Shown here: positions 1 to 5,704 of the stretch, one piece after another
How the letters are laid out: every line of letters begins with the position of its first letter
Numbering within the stretch: position 1 is the first letter of the stretch
Source: Pseudomonadota bacterium
GTDB lineage: Bacteria > Pseudomonadota > Alphaproteobacteria > Sphingomonadales > Sphingomonadaceae
Reading direction: 5' to 3'
NCBI GenBank assembly: GCA_023433305.1
Contig: JAEZCZ010000087.1
Location: forward strand, 1-11,244
DNA: 11,244 nt
Notes under the pieces: model-generated
Told to the model about the DNA's origin: nothing
Seen by the model: the letters and a program-made list of their open reading frames with translations, nothing else
Databases searched by the model: none
Program-made: the position numbers and the translations under genes

Positions 1-1555
1 CGGGGTGGGGGGCCTGGCCCATCGCCCCCCCCGCGCTGGCGGGTGGGGCTAGGGGGGGGCCAGTCTCGGCACCGTCCTCACCGGACGCGCTCACCCCCCT
101 GCCCCCTCCCGCAAGCGGGAGGGGGAGTTCGCGATCCATCGGCACGAACCACTGCGGCGTGCAGCGGAAGATGACCTTGGCCTTGCTGCGCCAGGAGTGC
201 GGATAGGAGTGCTGGTAATCGGCCGAGGCGGCGAGCAGCGCGCCTGCCGCGCGCAAGTCCTCGCAGATCGGCCCGTCCGGAGCGTTGAACTTCGGGTTGA
301 TGACCGACATGTTGCGCGGGTCGCCGCGCCCGAGCCAGGCCCAGTCCTCGCGGTAGCGGCCGTCGCCCTCGACCACGAACTTCGGCGTGATGCCGTGTGC
401 CTTGCATAGCTCGAAATCGTCCTCGCCATGATCGGGCGCCATGTGCACGAGCCCGGTGCCGCTGTCGGTGGTGACGAACTCGCCCGGCAGGAACGGCCGC
501 GGCTCGGCGAAGAACCCGCCGAGGTGGTGCATCGGATGGCGGGCGATGGTGCCGGCGAGGTCGGAGCCTTTGCCAACGGATTCCCACTCCGCAACCGGAG
601 TGAAAATGTCTTCCGACGCCTCATCCTGTGCAGCGACGACTGCGTTGCCCCATCGAGCGATGAACTGCATCACCAACGGTTCGGCAACTAGAGAGCGCTT
701 GCCTTCAAACCTCTCCAGCGGATTGTTTTCATCGAATGCGCCGCGCTTGTGTCGATGTAATCCGTGTTGGACCACGACGTATTCCACGTCCGGCCCGTAA
801 GCCAAAGCCTGGTTCACCGGGATCGTCCACGGCGTGGTCGTCCAGATAACCGCGTGCGCGCCGACCAGCTCGGGGATCGGGCTCTCGACGATCTCGAACG
901 CCACGTCGATCTGGGTCGAGACGATGTCCTCGTACTCGACCTCGGCTTCGGCCAGCGCGGTCTTCTCGACCGGGCTCCACATCACCGGCTTGGCCCCGCG
1001 ATAGAGCATGCCGGTCTCGGCGAACTTGAGCAGCTCGCGCACGATCGTCGCCTCGGCCTCGAAGTGCATCGTCAGGTAGGGATTGTCCCAGTCGCCGCCG
1101 ACGCCGAGCCGCTTCAACTGCTCGCGCTGCGTATCGACCCAGTGCTGCGCATAGGCGCGGCACTCGGCGCGGAACTCCTCGACCGGGACCTGGTCCTTGT
1201 CGAGCTTCTTCTTGCGGTACTGCTCCTCGACCTTCCACTCGATCGGCAGCCCGTGGCAGTCCCACCCGGGAACGTAGGGCGCGTCCTTGCCGAGCAGGGT
1301 CTGCGTGCGCACGACCATGTCCTTGAGCACGTGGTTGAGCGCGTGCCCGATATGCATGTCGCCGTTGGCGTAAGGCGGGCCGTCATGCAGGATGAACTTC
1401 TCGCGCCCGGCGCGCGCCTCGCGGACCTGCCGGTAGAGGCCGTCCTGCTCCCAGCGCGCGAGAATCCCCGGCTCCTTCTGCGGAAGGCCGGCCTTCATCG
1501 GAAAATCGGTCTTCGGCAGGAAGACGGTGTCTCTGTAGTCGCGTGGCTCGCTCAT
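1..1555 (-). CDS. ileS: Isoleucyl-tRNA synthetase, N-terminal 518 residues (runs off left edge)
   Basis: Class I aminoacyl-tRNA synthetase that charges tRNA-Ile in the cytoplasm and edits misactivated valine. The ATG at 1555-1553 opens MSEPRDYRDTVFLPKTDFPM, a typical start for the family. Visible motifs are the HIGH ATP-binding signature at residues 68-71 (within GDMHIGHALNH), VPGWDCHGLPIEWK, the CP1 editing-domain motif TTTPWTIP, and GTGLVHMAPDHGEDDF beginning near residue 366. The KMSKS loop and anticodon-binding domain lie outside the window. The frame is open to the left edge. After WFVPMDRE (PMD at 472-474) the protein becomes a Gly/Pro/Ala-rich tract from residue 477 to the edge, encoded by two GC-rich palindromes and not resembling IleS. 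A second odd stretch, roughly residues 260-318 inside CP1, uses codons rare in the neighbours. Because the 3' part is missing, I cannot exclude that the tract breaks the gene. ribF lies 126 nt upstream. No strong Shine-Dalgarno is visible. Confidence 0.95.
   Translation of the reverse strand, partial: MSEPRDYRDTVFLPKTDFPMKAGLPQKEPGILARWEQDGLYRQVREARAGREKFILHDGPPYANGDMHIGHALNHVLKDMVVRTQTLLGKDAPYVPGWDCHGLPIEWKVEEQYRKKKLDKDQVPVEEFRAECRAYAQHWVDTQREQLKRLGVGGDWDNPYLTMHFEAEATIVRELLKFAETGMLYRGAKPVMWSPVEKTALAEAEVEYEDIVSTQIDVAFEIVESPIPELVGAHAVIWTTTPWTIPVNQALAYGPDVEYVVVQHGLHRHKRGAFDENNPLERFEGKRSLVAEPLVMQFIARWGNAVVAAQDEASEDIFTPVAEWESVGKGSDLAGTIARHPMHHLGGFFAEPRPFLPGEFVTTDSGTGLVHMAPDHGEDDFELCKAHGITPKFVVEGDGRYREDWAWLGRGDPRNMSVINPKFNAPDGPICEDLRAAGALLAASADYQHSYPHSWRSKAKVIFRCTPQWFVPMDRELPLPLAGGGRGVSASGEDGAETGPPLAPPASAGGAMGQAPHP
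25..48. repeat. Imperfect GC-rich hairpin inside ileS, second copy type
   Basis: Positions 25-34 pair with 39-48 with one mismatch (29 against 44) around a 4-nt GCTG loop, giving a 10-position stem. It sits 77 bp, centre to centre, from the perfect palindrome at 102-125 and is also read through in the ileS frame, as an Ala/Pro/Gly-rich segment. The tandem arrangement of two related G/C palindromes resembles a repetitive extragenic palindrome cluster rather than enzyme coding sequence. Confidence 0.55.
102..125. repeat. Perfect GC-rich palindrome inside ileS
   Basis: Positions 102-112 (five C, then TCCCGC) are exactly complementary to 115-125, separated only by AA, so the DNA could extrude or the RNA fold into an 11-bp G+C hairpin. 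Short palindromes of this CCCTCCCGC/GCGGGAGGG type are, from memory, common dispersed intergenic repeats in sphingomonad genomes; that family assignment is recall, not search. Here the palindrome lies inside the ileS reading frame and encodes part of a Leu/Pro/Gly tract (residues about 477-485). Confidence 0.75.
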
Positions 1556-1681
1556 TGCCGGCGGGCCTTAGCCGTGGGGGAGGCGGACTGCAATTTGTTC
1601 ACGCGCTGCAGCGTGCCAGCGGATGTTCAGCGGCGTGTTCGGCTGCTGATCAAGCGCTTCATTGACGCCTTACGGACACGC
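1556..1681. other. Gap between ribF and ileS, possible ileS leader
   Basis: These 126 bp are the only sizeable gap in the minus-strand gene block, so ileS may have its own promoter or a processed leader here. I see a 5-bp hairpin (1600-1604 with 1611-1615, 6-nt loop) and the 8-bp palindrome AAGCGCTT at 1652-1659, but no convincing -35/-10 pair, T-box features or rho-independent terminator. An 11-codon minus-strand ORF (1627-1662) has an AAGG upstream but only one Ile codon, so it is not a persuasive attenuator peptide. Confidence 0.4.
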
Positions 1682-2608
1682 TCACCCCAGCAATTCCCGC
1701 GCCCGCGCGCAGTCCTGCGCCATCTGTGCGGTCAGCGCCTCGACGCTCTCGAACCTCGCTTCCGGCCGCAGGAAATGGTGCAATGCCACCTCGATCTCGC
1801 GGCCGTAGAGGTCGCCCGAGAAGTCGAAGAAATGCGGCTCGAGCAGCTCCTGCGCCGGTTCGAATTGCGGCCGAATCCCGAGGTTTGCGGCGCCTTTCAG
1901 CGTCTCCCCGCTGTCGAGCAGGAGGCCGGTCACCGCGTAGATCCCGTAGCGCGGGCGAAGGTAGGGCCCCATGTCGATATTGGCGGTGGGGTAGCCGATC
2001 GTCCGCCCGCGCTTGTCGCCGTGTTGCACGGTGCCGCGGATCGCGAACGGTCGCGTCATCAGCCGCGTCGCGGTCTCGCAGTCGCCGGCCTTGAGCGCGT
2101 CGCGAATGCGGCTCGAGGAGACGGGCAGCCCGCCCTCGGTCACCGGGCCGAGCGGGCGGGCGGCGATGCCGTGGCGGGCACCCACCTCGGCGAGCACCCC
2201 GACGTTGCCGGCGCGGCCCTTGCCGAACGTGCAGTCCTCTCCGGTGACCACACCCGCGACCCCGAGGTGGCCCGCGAGCAGTTCGCTGACGAAGGCTTCG
2301 GCCGACGTCGCCGCGAGCGCGTCGTCAAACTCGAACACCAGCATCGCGTCGGCGCCCGCGGCGGCGAACAGCGCTTCGCGCTGGTCGAGCGTGGTGAGGC
2401 GGAAGGGCGGCACGTGCGGCGCGAAATGGCGCACCGGGTGCGGGTCGAAGGTCGCCACGATCGCCGGCCGGCCTTCGCTCCGCGCCCAGGTCACCGCTTC
2501 GGACACGACCTTCTGGTGCCCGAGATGAAACCCGTCGAAGTTACCGAGCGCGACGATCGCGCCGCGCAGATGGTCGGGGACGGGATCGCGGTGGCCGAGC
2601 CGCGTCAA
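1682..2608 (-). CDS. ribF: Bifunctional riboflavin kinase / FAD synthetase
   Basis: Converts riboflavin to FMN and FMN to FAD with ATP. The N-terminal adenylyltransferase domain shows ALGNFDGFHLGHQ with the HxGH-type site at residues 28-31, then SSSRIRDAL. The C-terminal flavokinase domain shows GDKRGRTIGYPTANI, GIYAV, and FDFSGDLYGREIEV with its conserved acidic residue. I place the start at the TTG at 2608-2606. It gives 308 aa, the usual family length, and begins MTRLGHRDPVPDHLRG. It is preceded by GGAG about 8-9 nt away, and it overlaps the folA stop as TTGA, implying translational coupling. The next in-frame ATG upstream (2689) would add 27 residues coded by folA in another frame and matching nothing in the family. 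In many bacteria ribF directly precedes ileS, as here. Confidence 0.95.
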   Translation of the reverse strand: MTRLGHRDPVPDHLRGAIVALGNFDGFHLGHQKVVSEAVTWARSEGRPAIVATFDPHPVRHFAPHVPPFRLTTLDQREALFAAAGADAMLVFEFDDALAATSAEAFVSELLAGHLGVAGVVTGEDCTFGKGRAGNVGVLAEVGARHGIAARPLGPVTEGGLPVSSSRIRDALKAGDCETATRLMTRPFAIRGTVQHGDKRGRTIGYPTANIDMGPYLRPRYGIYAVTGLLLDSGETLKGAANLGIRPQFEPAQELLEPHFFDFSGDLYGREIEVALHHFLRPEARFESVEALTAQMAQDCARARELLG

Positions 2609-3090
2609 GCCTGCCGCTCCAGTGTGACGAAGGCGTAGGCGGGATCGATACCTTCGGCCGCGTGCTTCTCGCGCCGGACGACCTGCCACTCCGGGCCCGG
2701 CGTCGCCATGTACACGTCGCCCTGTGTGTTCTCGTAGATCTCGGTGATCTCGAGCCGGGTCGTGATCGGCATGAACAGCTCGAAGATGTCGGCGCCGCCG
2801 ATCACAGCGATGTCGCCGTCTCCAGCCAGAGCCAATGCCTCTTCCATCGTATGGGCCACTTCGGCGCCCGGCGCGCGCCAGTCCTTCTGCCGCGTCAGCA
2901 CGATATGCCGGCGGCCCGGCAGCAGGCCGGGCAGGCTGTCGAAGGTCTTGCGGCCCATGATCATCGGCTTGCCCATCGTCAGCCGCTTGAAGCGCCTGAG
3001 ATCGGCGCTGATCTTCCAGGGCACGTCGCCGTGCTGGGCGATCGTGCCGTCGATGGCCCGGGCCACGATGGCGATGACTTCGCGCGCCAT
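2605..3090 (-). CDS. folA: Dihydrofolate reductase
   Basis: Reduces 7,8-dihydrofolate to tetrahydrofolate with NADPH, supplying one-carbon carriers for purine, thymidylate and methionine synthesis; cytoplasmic. The 161-aa product has the usual DHFR length. The substrate-binding acidic residue is D30 in ISADLRRFKRLT. The NADPH-binding GRKTFDSLPGLLPGR motif and the IGGADIFELFMP strand-helix are both clear. The M20-loop motif reads VPW where many homologues have LPW or MPW, a conservative change. The ATG at 3090-3088 shares its A with the TGA stop of purK (TGATG), so translation is probably coupled. A longer in-frame opening up to 3273 is only an antisense-like extension through purK. The gene ends within the TTGA that starts ribF. 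Its place behind purEK links folate supply to purine synthesis, though functional coupling is inference. Confidence 0.95.
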   Translation of the reverse strand: MAREVIAIVARAIDGTIAQHGDVPWKISADLRRFKRLTMGKPMIMGRKTFDSLPGLLPGRRHIVLTRQKDWRAPGAEVAHTMEEALALAGDGDIAVIGGADIFELFMPITTRLEITEIYENTQGDVYMATPGPEWQVVRREKHAAEGIDPAYAFVTLERQA

Positions 3091-4142
3091 CAGCCGATCA
3101 CCGTCACGTGGCCCATCTTGCGCCCGGCGCGCGCTTCGGCCTTGCCGTAGAGGTGCAGGTGCGCCCTCGGATCGGCGAGGGTTTGCAGCGCCGCCTCGGC
3201 GGTGTCTCCGATCAGGTTGCACATCTCGACCCGCGACGCCAGCGTCGCGGTGTCGCCCAGCGGCAGCCCGCAAATCGCGCGGACATGGTTCTCGAACTGG
3301 CTGGTGACCGCGCCCTCGATGGTCCAGTGGCCCGAGTTGTGTACCCGCGGCGCCATTTCGTTGAACACCGGCCCGTTTGCCGTGGCGAAGAATTCCAGCG
3401 TCAGCACGCCGACGTAATTCAGCGCTTCGGCCACCGCCTGGGCGAGCCGCCGCGCCTCATCGACTTGCGCTGCCACGATCTCCGGAGCGGGGAGCGACGA
3501 ACGGGCGAGGATGCCGCTCTCGTGGACGTTCTGGGGGCTGTCCCAGAAGCGCACTTCGCCGTCGCGCCCGCGCACCAGGATCACCGAGAACTCGGCTTCG
3601 AACCGCACGAAGCCCTCGTAGACCAGCCCCTCGTTCGGCACGCGCAGCCCGTCGGCTTCGTGCGCCGAGGCAATGCGCCACTGGCCCTTGCCATCGTAAC
3701 CCTCGCGCCGCGTCTTGATGATGCCGGGGGTGCCCGTTCGCTCGATCGCGCCCTTCAAGTCGCTGTCGACGTCGACCGGGGCGTAAGGCGCCGGGCGCCC
3801 GCCGAGCTCTTCCACGAAGCGCTTCTCGCGCCGCCGGTCCTGCGCCACTTCGAGCGCGCGTTGGCCCGGTGCCAGGCGGTCGGCCGGGATCGCCGCGAGC
3901 GGGGCGACCGGCACGTTCTCGAACTCGTAGGTCACCACCGCGCAATCGGCCGCGAATTCGGTCAGCGCCTGGCGATCGTGCCATTCGCCGCAAGTGAACC
4001 GCGCGCTGACTTCGGCGGCCACGCTGTCCTTCTCCGGCGCATAGACATGGCAGCGATAGCCGAGCTGCGCCGCGGCCACGGCCAACATCCGGCCGAGCTG
4101 TCCGCCGCCGAGGATACCGATCGTGCTGCCCGGTGGAATCAT
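3090..4142 (-). CDS. purK: N5-carboxyaminoimidazole ribonucleotide synthase (PurK)
   Basis: ATP-grasp enzyme that carboxylates 5-aminoimidazole ribonucleotide using bicarbonate and ATP to give N5-CAIR, the substrate of PurE. The 350-aa product starts at the ATG at 4142 with MIPPGSTIGILGGGQLGRML, the hallmark N-terminal nucleotide-binding motif of PurK. It continues with VTYEFENVP, REGYDGKGQW (ATP-grasp glycine loop), VYEGFVRFEAEFSVI, and FNEMAPRVHNSGHWTIEGA near the C-terminal metal and ATP site. Length and motif order are normal. The start lies 7 nt after the purE stop. No good Shine-Dalgarno sits at the usual spacing, so initiation may depend on ribosomes finishing purE. Its stop codon overlaps the folA start by one base. 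Confidence 0.96.
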   Translation of the reverse strand: MIPPGSTIGILGGGQLGRMLAVAAAQLGYRCHVYAPEKDSVAAEVSARFTCGEWHDRQALTEFAADCAVVTYEFENVPVAPLAAIPADRLAPGQRALEVAQDRRREKRFVEELGGRPAPYAPVDVDSDLKGAIERTGTPGIIKTRREGYDGKGQWRIASAHEADGLRVPNEGLVYEGFVRFEAEFSVILVRGRDGEVRFWDSPQNVHESGILARSSLPAPEIVAAQVDEARRLAQAVAEALNYVGVLTLEFFATANGPVFNEMAPRVHNSGHWTIEGAVTSQFENHVRAICGLPLGDTATLASRVEMCNLIGDTAEAALQTLADPRAHLHLYGKAEARAGRKMGHVTVIG

Positions 4143-4149
4143 GCTCGGA

Positions 4150-4641
4150 TCAGGACGGCCTCTCGGCCACCGAGTCGGTCTGCGCCGCGCGGAACGCCTT
4201 GAGCCGCTCGGCCAGCGCCGGATCGGAGGTGGCGAGGATCGCGGCCGCCATCAATCCGGCGTTGGTCGCGCCCGCTTCGCCGATCGCCAACGTTCCGACC
4301 GGGATACCCGCCGGCATCTGCACGATCGAGAGCAGCGAATCCTGACCCTTGAGCGCCTTCGATTCGACCGGCACGCCGAGCACGGGCAAGTGCGTCATCG
4401 CCGCGACCATGCCCGGCAGGTGCGCCGCGCCGCCGGCCCCCGCGACGATGACCTTGAATCCTTCGTCCGCCGCGCCCTTGGCGAAAGCGGTCAGCCGGTC
4501 GGGCGTCCGGTGCGCCGAGACGATGCGCGCCTCGTAGGCGACGCCGAGCTTTTCGAGCGCTTCGGCGGCCAGTCGCATGGTCGGCCAGTCGGACTGGCTG
4601 CCCATGACGATCGCAACTTGCGGAGCCTCCGCTCCCCCCAT
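4150..4641 (-). CDS. purE: N5-carboxyaminoimidazole ribonucleotide mutase (PurE class I)
   Basis: Converts N5-CAIR to CAIR in de novo purine synthesis, directly after PurK. The 163-aa protein shows the class I PurE signatures MGSQSDWPTM (residues 13-22), SAHRTPDRL with the conserved histidine at H44, AGAGGAAHLPGM (67-78), and VPVESKALKGQDSLLSIVQM. The MGSQSDW and SAHRTP pattern together with a neighbouring purK argues for the bacterial mutase rather than the class II AIR carboxylase. The ATG at 4641-4639 is preceded by AAGGA (plus 4650-4654 as TCCTT) with an 8-nt spacer lying in the end of gpmA. Only one base separates it from the gpmA stop. Confidence 0.97.
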   Translation of the reverse strand: MGGAEAPQVAIVMGSQSDWPTMRLAAEALEKLGVAYEARIVSAHRTPDRLTAFAKGAADEGFKVIVAGAGGAAHLPGMVAAMTHLPVLGVPVESKALKGQDSLLSIVQMPAGIPVGTLAIGEAGATNAGLMAAAILATSDPALAERLKAFRAAQTDSVAERPS

Positions 4642-4642
4642 C

Positions 4643-5329
4643 TCAACGGTCCTTCAGGTAATGGCGCTCGCCCGGGCGCATTTGTGCATCGAACTCGTAG
4701 ACGATCGGCTCGCCGGTGGGAATCTCCAGCCCCGTGATGTCCGCATCCGAAATGCCCGACAGGTGCTTGACGAGGGCGCGCAGCGAATTGCCGTGCGCCG
4801 AGACGATCACCGTCTCGCCTTTCGCCAGCTCGGGGATGATCGCGCTTTGCCAATAAGGCAGCACCCGCTCGATCGTCAGCTTGAGGCTCTCGGTCGCCGG
4901 AATGGCGATGCCGGCATAACGCGGGTCGGCGGCCAGGTCGTAGGCACTGCCGGCCTCAAGCACCGGCGGCGGCACGTCGAAGCTGCGGCGCCAGATTTTC
5001 ACCTGCTCGTCGCCGTGCTTCTGCGCGGTCTCGGCCTTGTTGAGCCCCGTCAGGCCTCCATAGTGCCGCTCGTTGAGCCGCCAATCCTTGGTCTCGGGTA
5101 TCCACAACCGCCCGCAAGCCTCGAGCGCGAGGTGCAAAGTCTTGATTGCGCGCGTCTGCAGCGAGGTGAAGGCGATGCTCGGCAGCAGCCCGGACTTCGC
5201 CAGCAGCTCACCCGCCGCGCGCGCCTCGGTCACGCCCTGCTCGGTCAGGTCGACGTCCCACCAGCCGGTGAAACGGTTTTCCAGGTTCCACTGGCTCTGG
5301 CCATGGCGGACGAGGATCAGGGTAGGCAC
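4643..5329 (-). CDS. gpmA: 2,3-bisphosphoglycerate-dependent phosphoglycerate mutase
   Basis: Interconverts 3- and 2-phosphoglycerate in glycolysis and gluconeogenesis through a phosphohistidine intermediate. The 228-aa sequence begins MPTLILVRHGQSQWN, with R8-H9-G10 and the phosphorylated histidine H9. It carries TGWWDVDLTEQG, TSLQTRAIKT, the ERHYGGLTG motif that separates true mutases from related phosphatases, and the second catalytic histidine in VSAHGNSLRAL. It is a little shorter than the enterobacterial enzyme, as is usual in alphaproteobacteria. The start is GTG (5329-5327) with AGGAG about 10 nt upstream; that Shine-Dalgarno lies in one arm of a possible hairpin. The 47-aa gene ends 38 nt upstream. 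gpmA is the first enzyme gene of the closely packed minus-strand run. Confidence 0.96.
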   Translation of the reverse strand: MPTLILVRHGQSQWNLENRFTGWWDVDLTEQGVTEARAAGELLAKSGLLPSIAFTSLQTRAIKTLHLALEACGRLWIPETKDWRLNERHYGGLTGLNKAETAQKHGDEQVKIWRRSFDVPPPVLEAGSAYDLAADPRYAGIAIPATESLKLTIERVLPYWQSAIIPELAKGETVIVSAHGNSLRALVKHLSGISDADITGLEIPTGEPIVYEFDAQMRPGERHYLKDR

Positions 5330-5338
5330 GGCAACGCG

Positions 5339-5360
5339 GCTCCTGCGGTCTTGCGGGAGC
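5339..5360 (-). promoter_or_regulatory. Possible hairpin covering the gpmA ribosome-binding site
   Basis: On the minus-strand RNA, GCTCCCGC (5360-5353) can pair with GCAGGAGC (5346-5339) around a 6-nt loop, with one C-A mismatch. The 3' arm contains AGGAG, the only plausible Shine-Dalgarno of the GTG-started gpmA. Folding would hide it, so gpmA translation could be throttled or tied to translation of the upstream 47-aa gene. In GC-rich DNA such stems also arise by chance. Confidence 0.35.
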
Positions 5361-5367
5361 GCAGCCG

Positions 5368-5511
5368 TTAGCGAGGCGGCTCCTCTTTGGAAAGGGGCTC
5401 GCCCTTCGCCGCATCGAGCGCCCGGGCCTGTGCCTTGCGCCGCCGCAGGTTCTCGCGCAGCCGGGCCGCCAACCGTTCCTCGCGCGTCAGGGGCTCGCGA
5501 TCTTCACTCAT
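5368..5511 (-). CDS. Small highly charged 47-aa protein of unknown function
   Basis: I do not recognise a named family. The sequence MSEDREPLTREERLAARLRE continues as an Arg/Lys/Glu/Ala-rich helix-like stretch (about residues 8-36) and ends in a Pro/Lys/Glu tail. It has no membrane segment, cysteine or signal peptide. The ATG at 5511-5509 has AAGGGG (plus 5518-5523 as CCCCTT) 6 nt upstream, a good ribosome-binding site. The stop is TAA at 5370-5368, and gpmA begins 38 nt later, so the two are probably cotranscribed. The frame stays open further upstream into the tRNA-Thr gene, but that part is a translation of antisense tRNA and is not real. The short charged helix would suit a nucleic-acid- or ribosome-associated peptide, but this is speculation. 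Confidence 0.65.
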   Translation of the reverse strand: MSEDREPLTREERLAARLRENLRRRKAQARALDAAKGEPLSKEEPPR

Positions 5512-5525
5512 GCGCAACCCCTTGC

Positions 5526-5585
5526 CGCTATTGGCGCCGAGGCTCAAGCTGTCGCTTGACAACATGGCCGTGCGCGCCAATAGCG
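5526..5585. repeat. Perfect 12-bp inverted repeat flanking the tRNA-Thr promoter
   Basis: CGCTATTGGCGC (5526-5537) and GCGCCAATAGCG (5574-5585) are exact reverse complements separated by 36 bp. The dyad centre (5555.5) falls exactly between TTGACA (5556-5561, plus) and GCGACA (5555-5550, minus). Each arm therefore presents the same AATAGC-containing sequence 17 nt downstream of a GACA-ending -35-like hexamer, one in each direction. Confidence 0.75.
5556..5584 (+). promoter_or_regulatory. Putative sigma-70-type promoter of tRNA-Thr
   Basis: A perfect TTGACA -35 box (5556-5561) is followed by 17 nt and AATAGC (5579-5584) at the -10 position. The -10 matches TATAAT at only three of six positions. 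Transcription would begin near 5591, about 8 nt before the tRNA 5' end, a plausible short leader. Confidence 0.55.
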
Positions 5586-5598
5586 CGCGCCTTCCGGC

Positions 5599-5673
5599 GC
5601 TGCTGTAGCTCAGTGGTAGAGCGCACCCTTGGTAAGGGTGAGGTCGGGAGTTCAATCCTCCCCAGCAGCACCA
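5599..5673 (+). tRNA. tRNA-Thr, anticodon GGT
   Basis: A complete cloverleaf can be drawn. The acceptor stem 5599-5605 pairs with 5663-5669 without mismatch. The D arm is GCTC (5608-5611) with GAGC (5619-5622). The anticodon stem CACCC (5624-5628) pairs with GGGTG (5636-5640) around the loop TTGGTAA, giving anticodon GGT at 5631-5633. The T arm GGGAG/CTCCC encloses TTCAATC. The discriminator is A5670 and CCA is encoded at 5671-5673. The anticodon reads the Thr codons ACC and ACU. The gene is divergent from the 47-aa/gpmA genes and converges on the protease gene, whose stop codon lies 31 bp downstream. Confidence 0.97.
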
Positions 5674-5704
5674 CGATTTCAAGCACTTGATGGGTTGGCC
5701 GGCC

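Noticed and set aside
1627..1662. 11-codon minus-strand ORF upstream of ileS as an attenuator leader peptide
   Set aside because: It has only one Ile codon and no terminator/antiterminator structure follows, so nothing supports attenuation.
764..2638. 624-codon plus-strand open frame across ileS and ribF
   Set aside because: It is antisense to two clearly recognisable enzymes, its Arg/Val/Leu/Asp/His-rich translation has no domain, and long antisense frames are common in GC-rich DNA.
5512..5682. N-terminal extension of the 47-aa protein through the tRNA
   Set aside because: The extra residues are an antisense translation of tRNA-Thr, a well-known spurious ORF. The internal ATG at 5511 has a good ribosome site.
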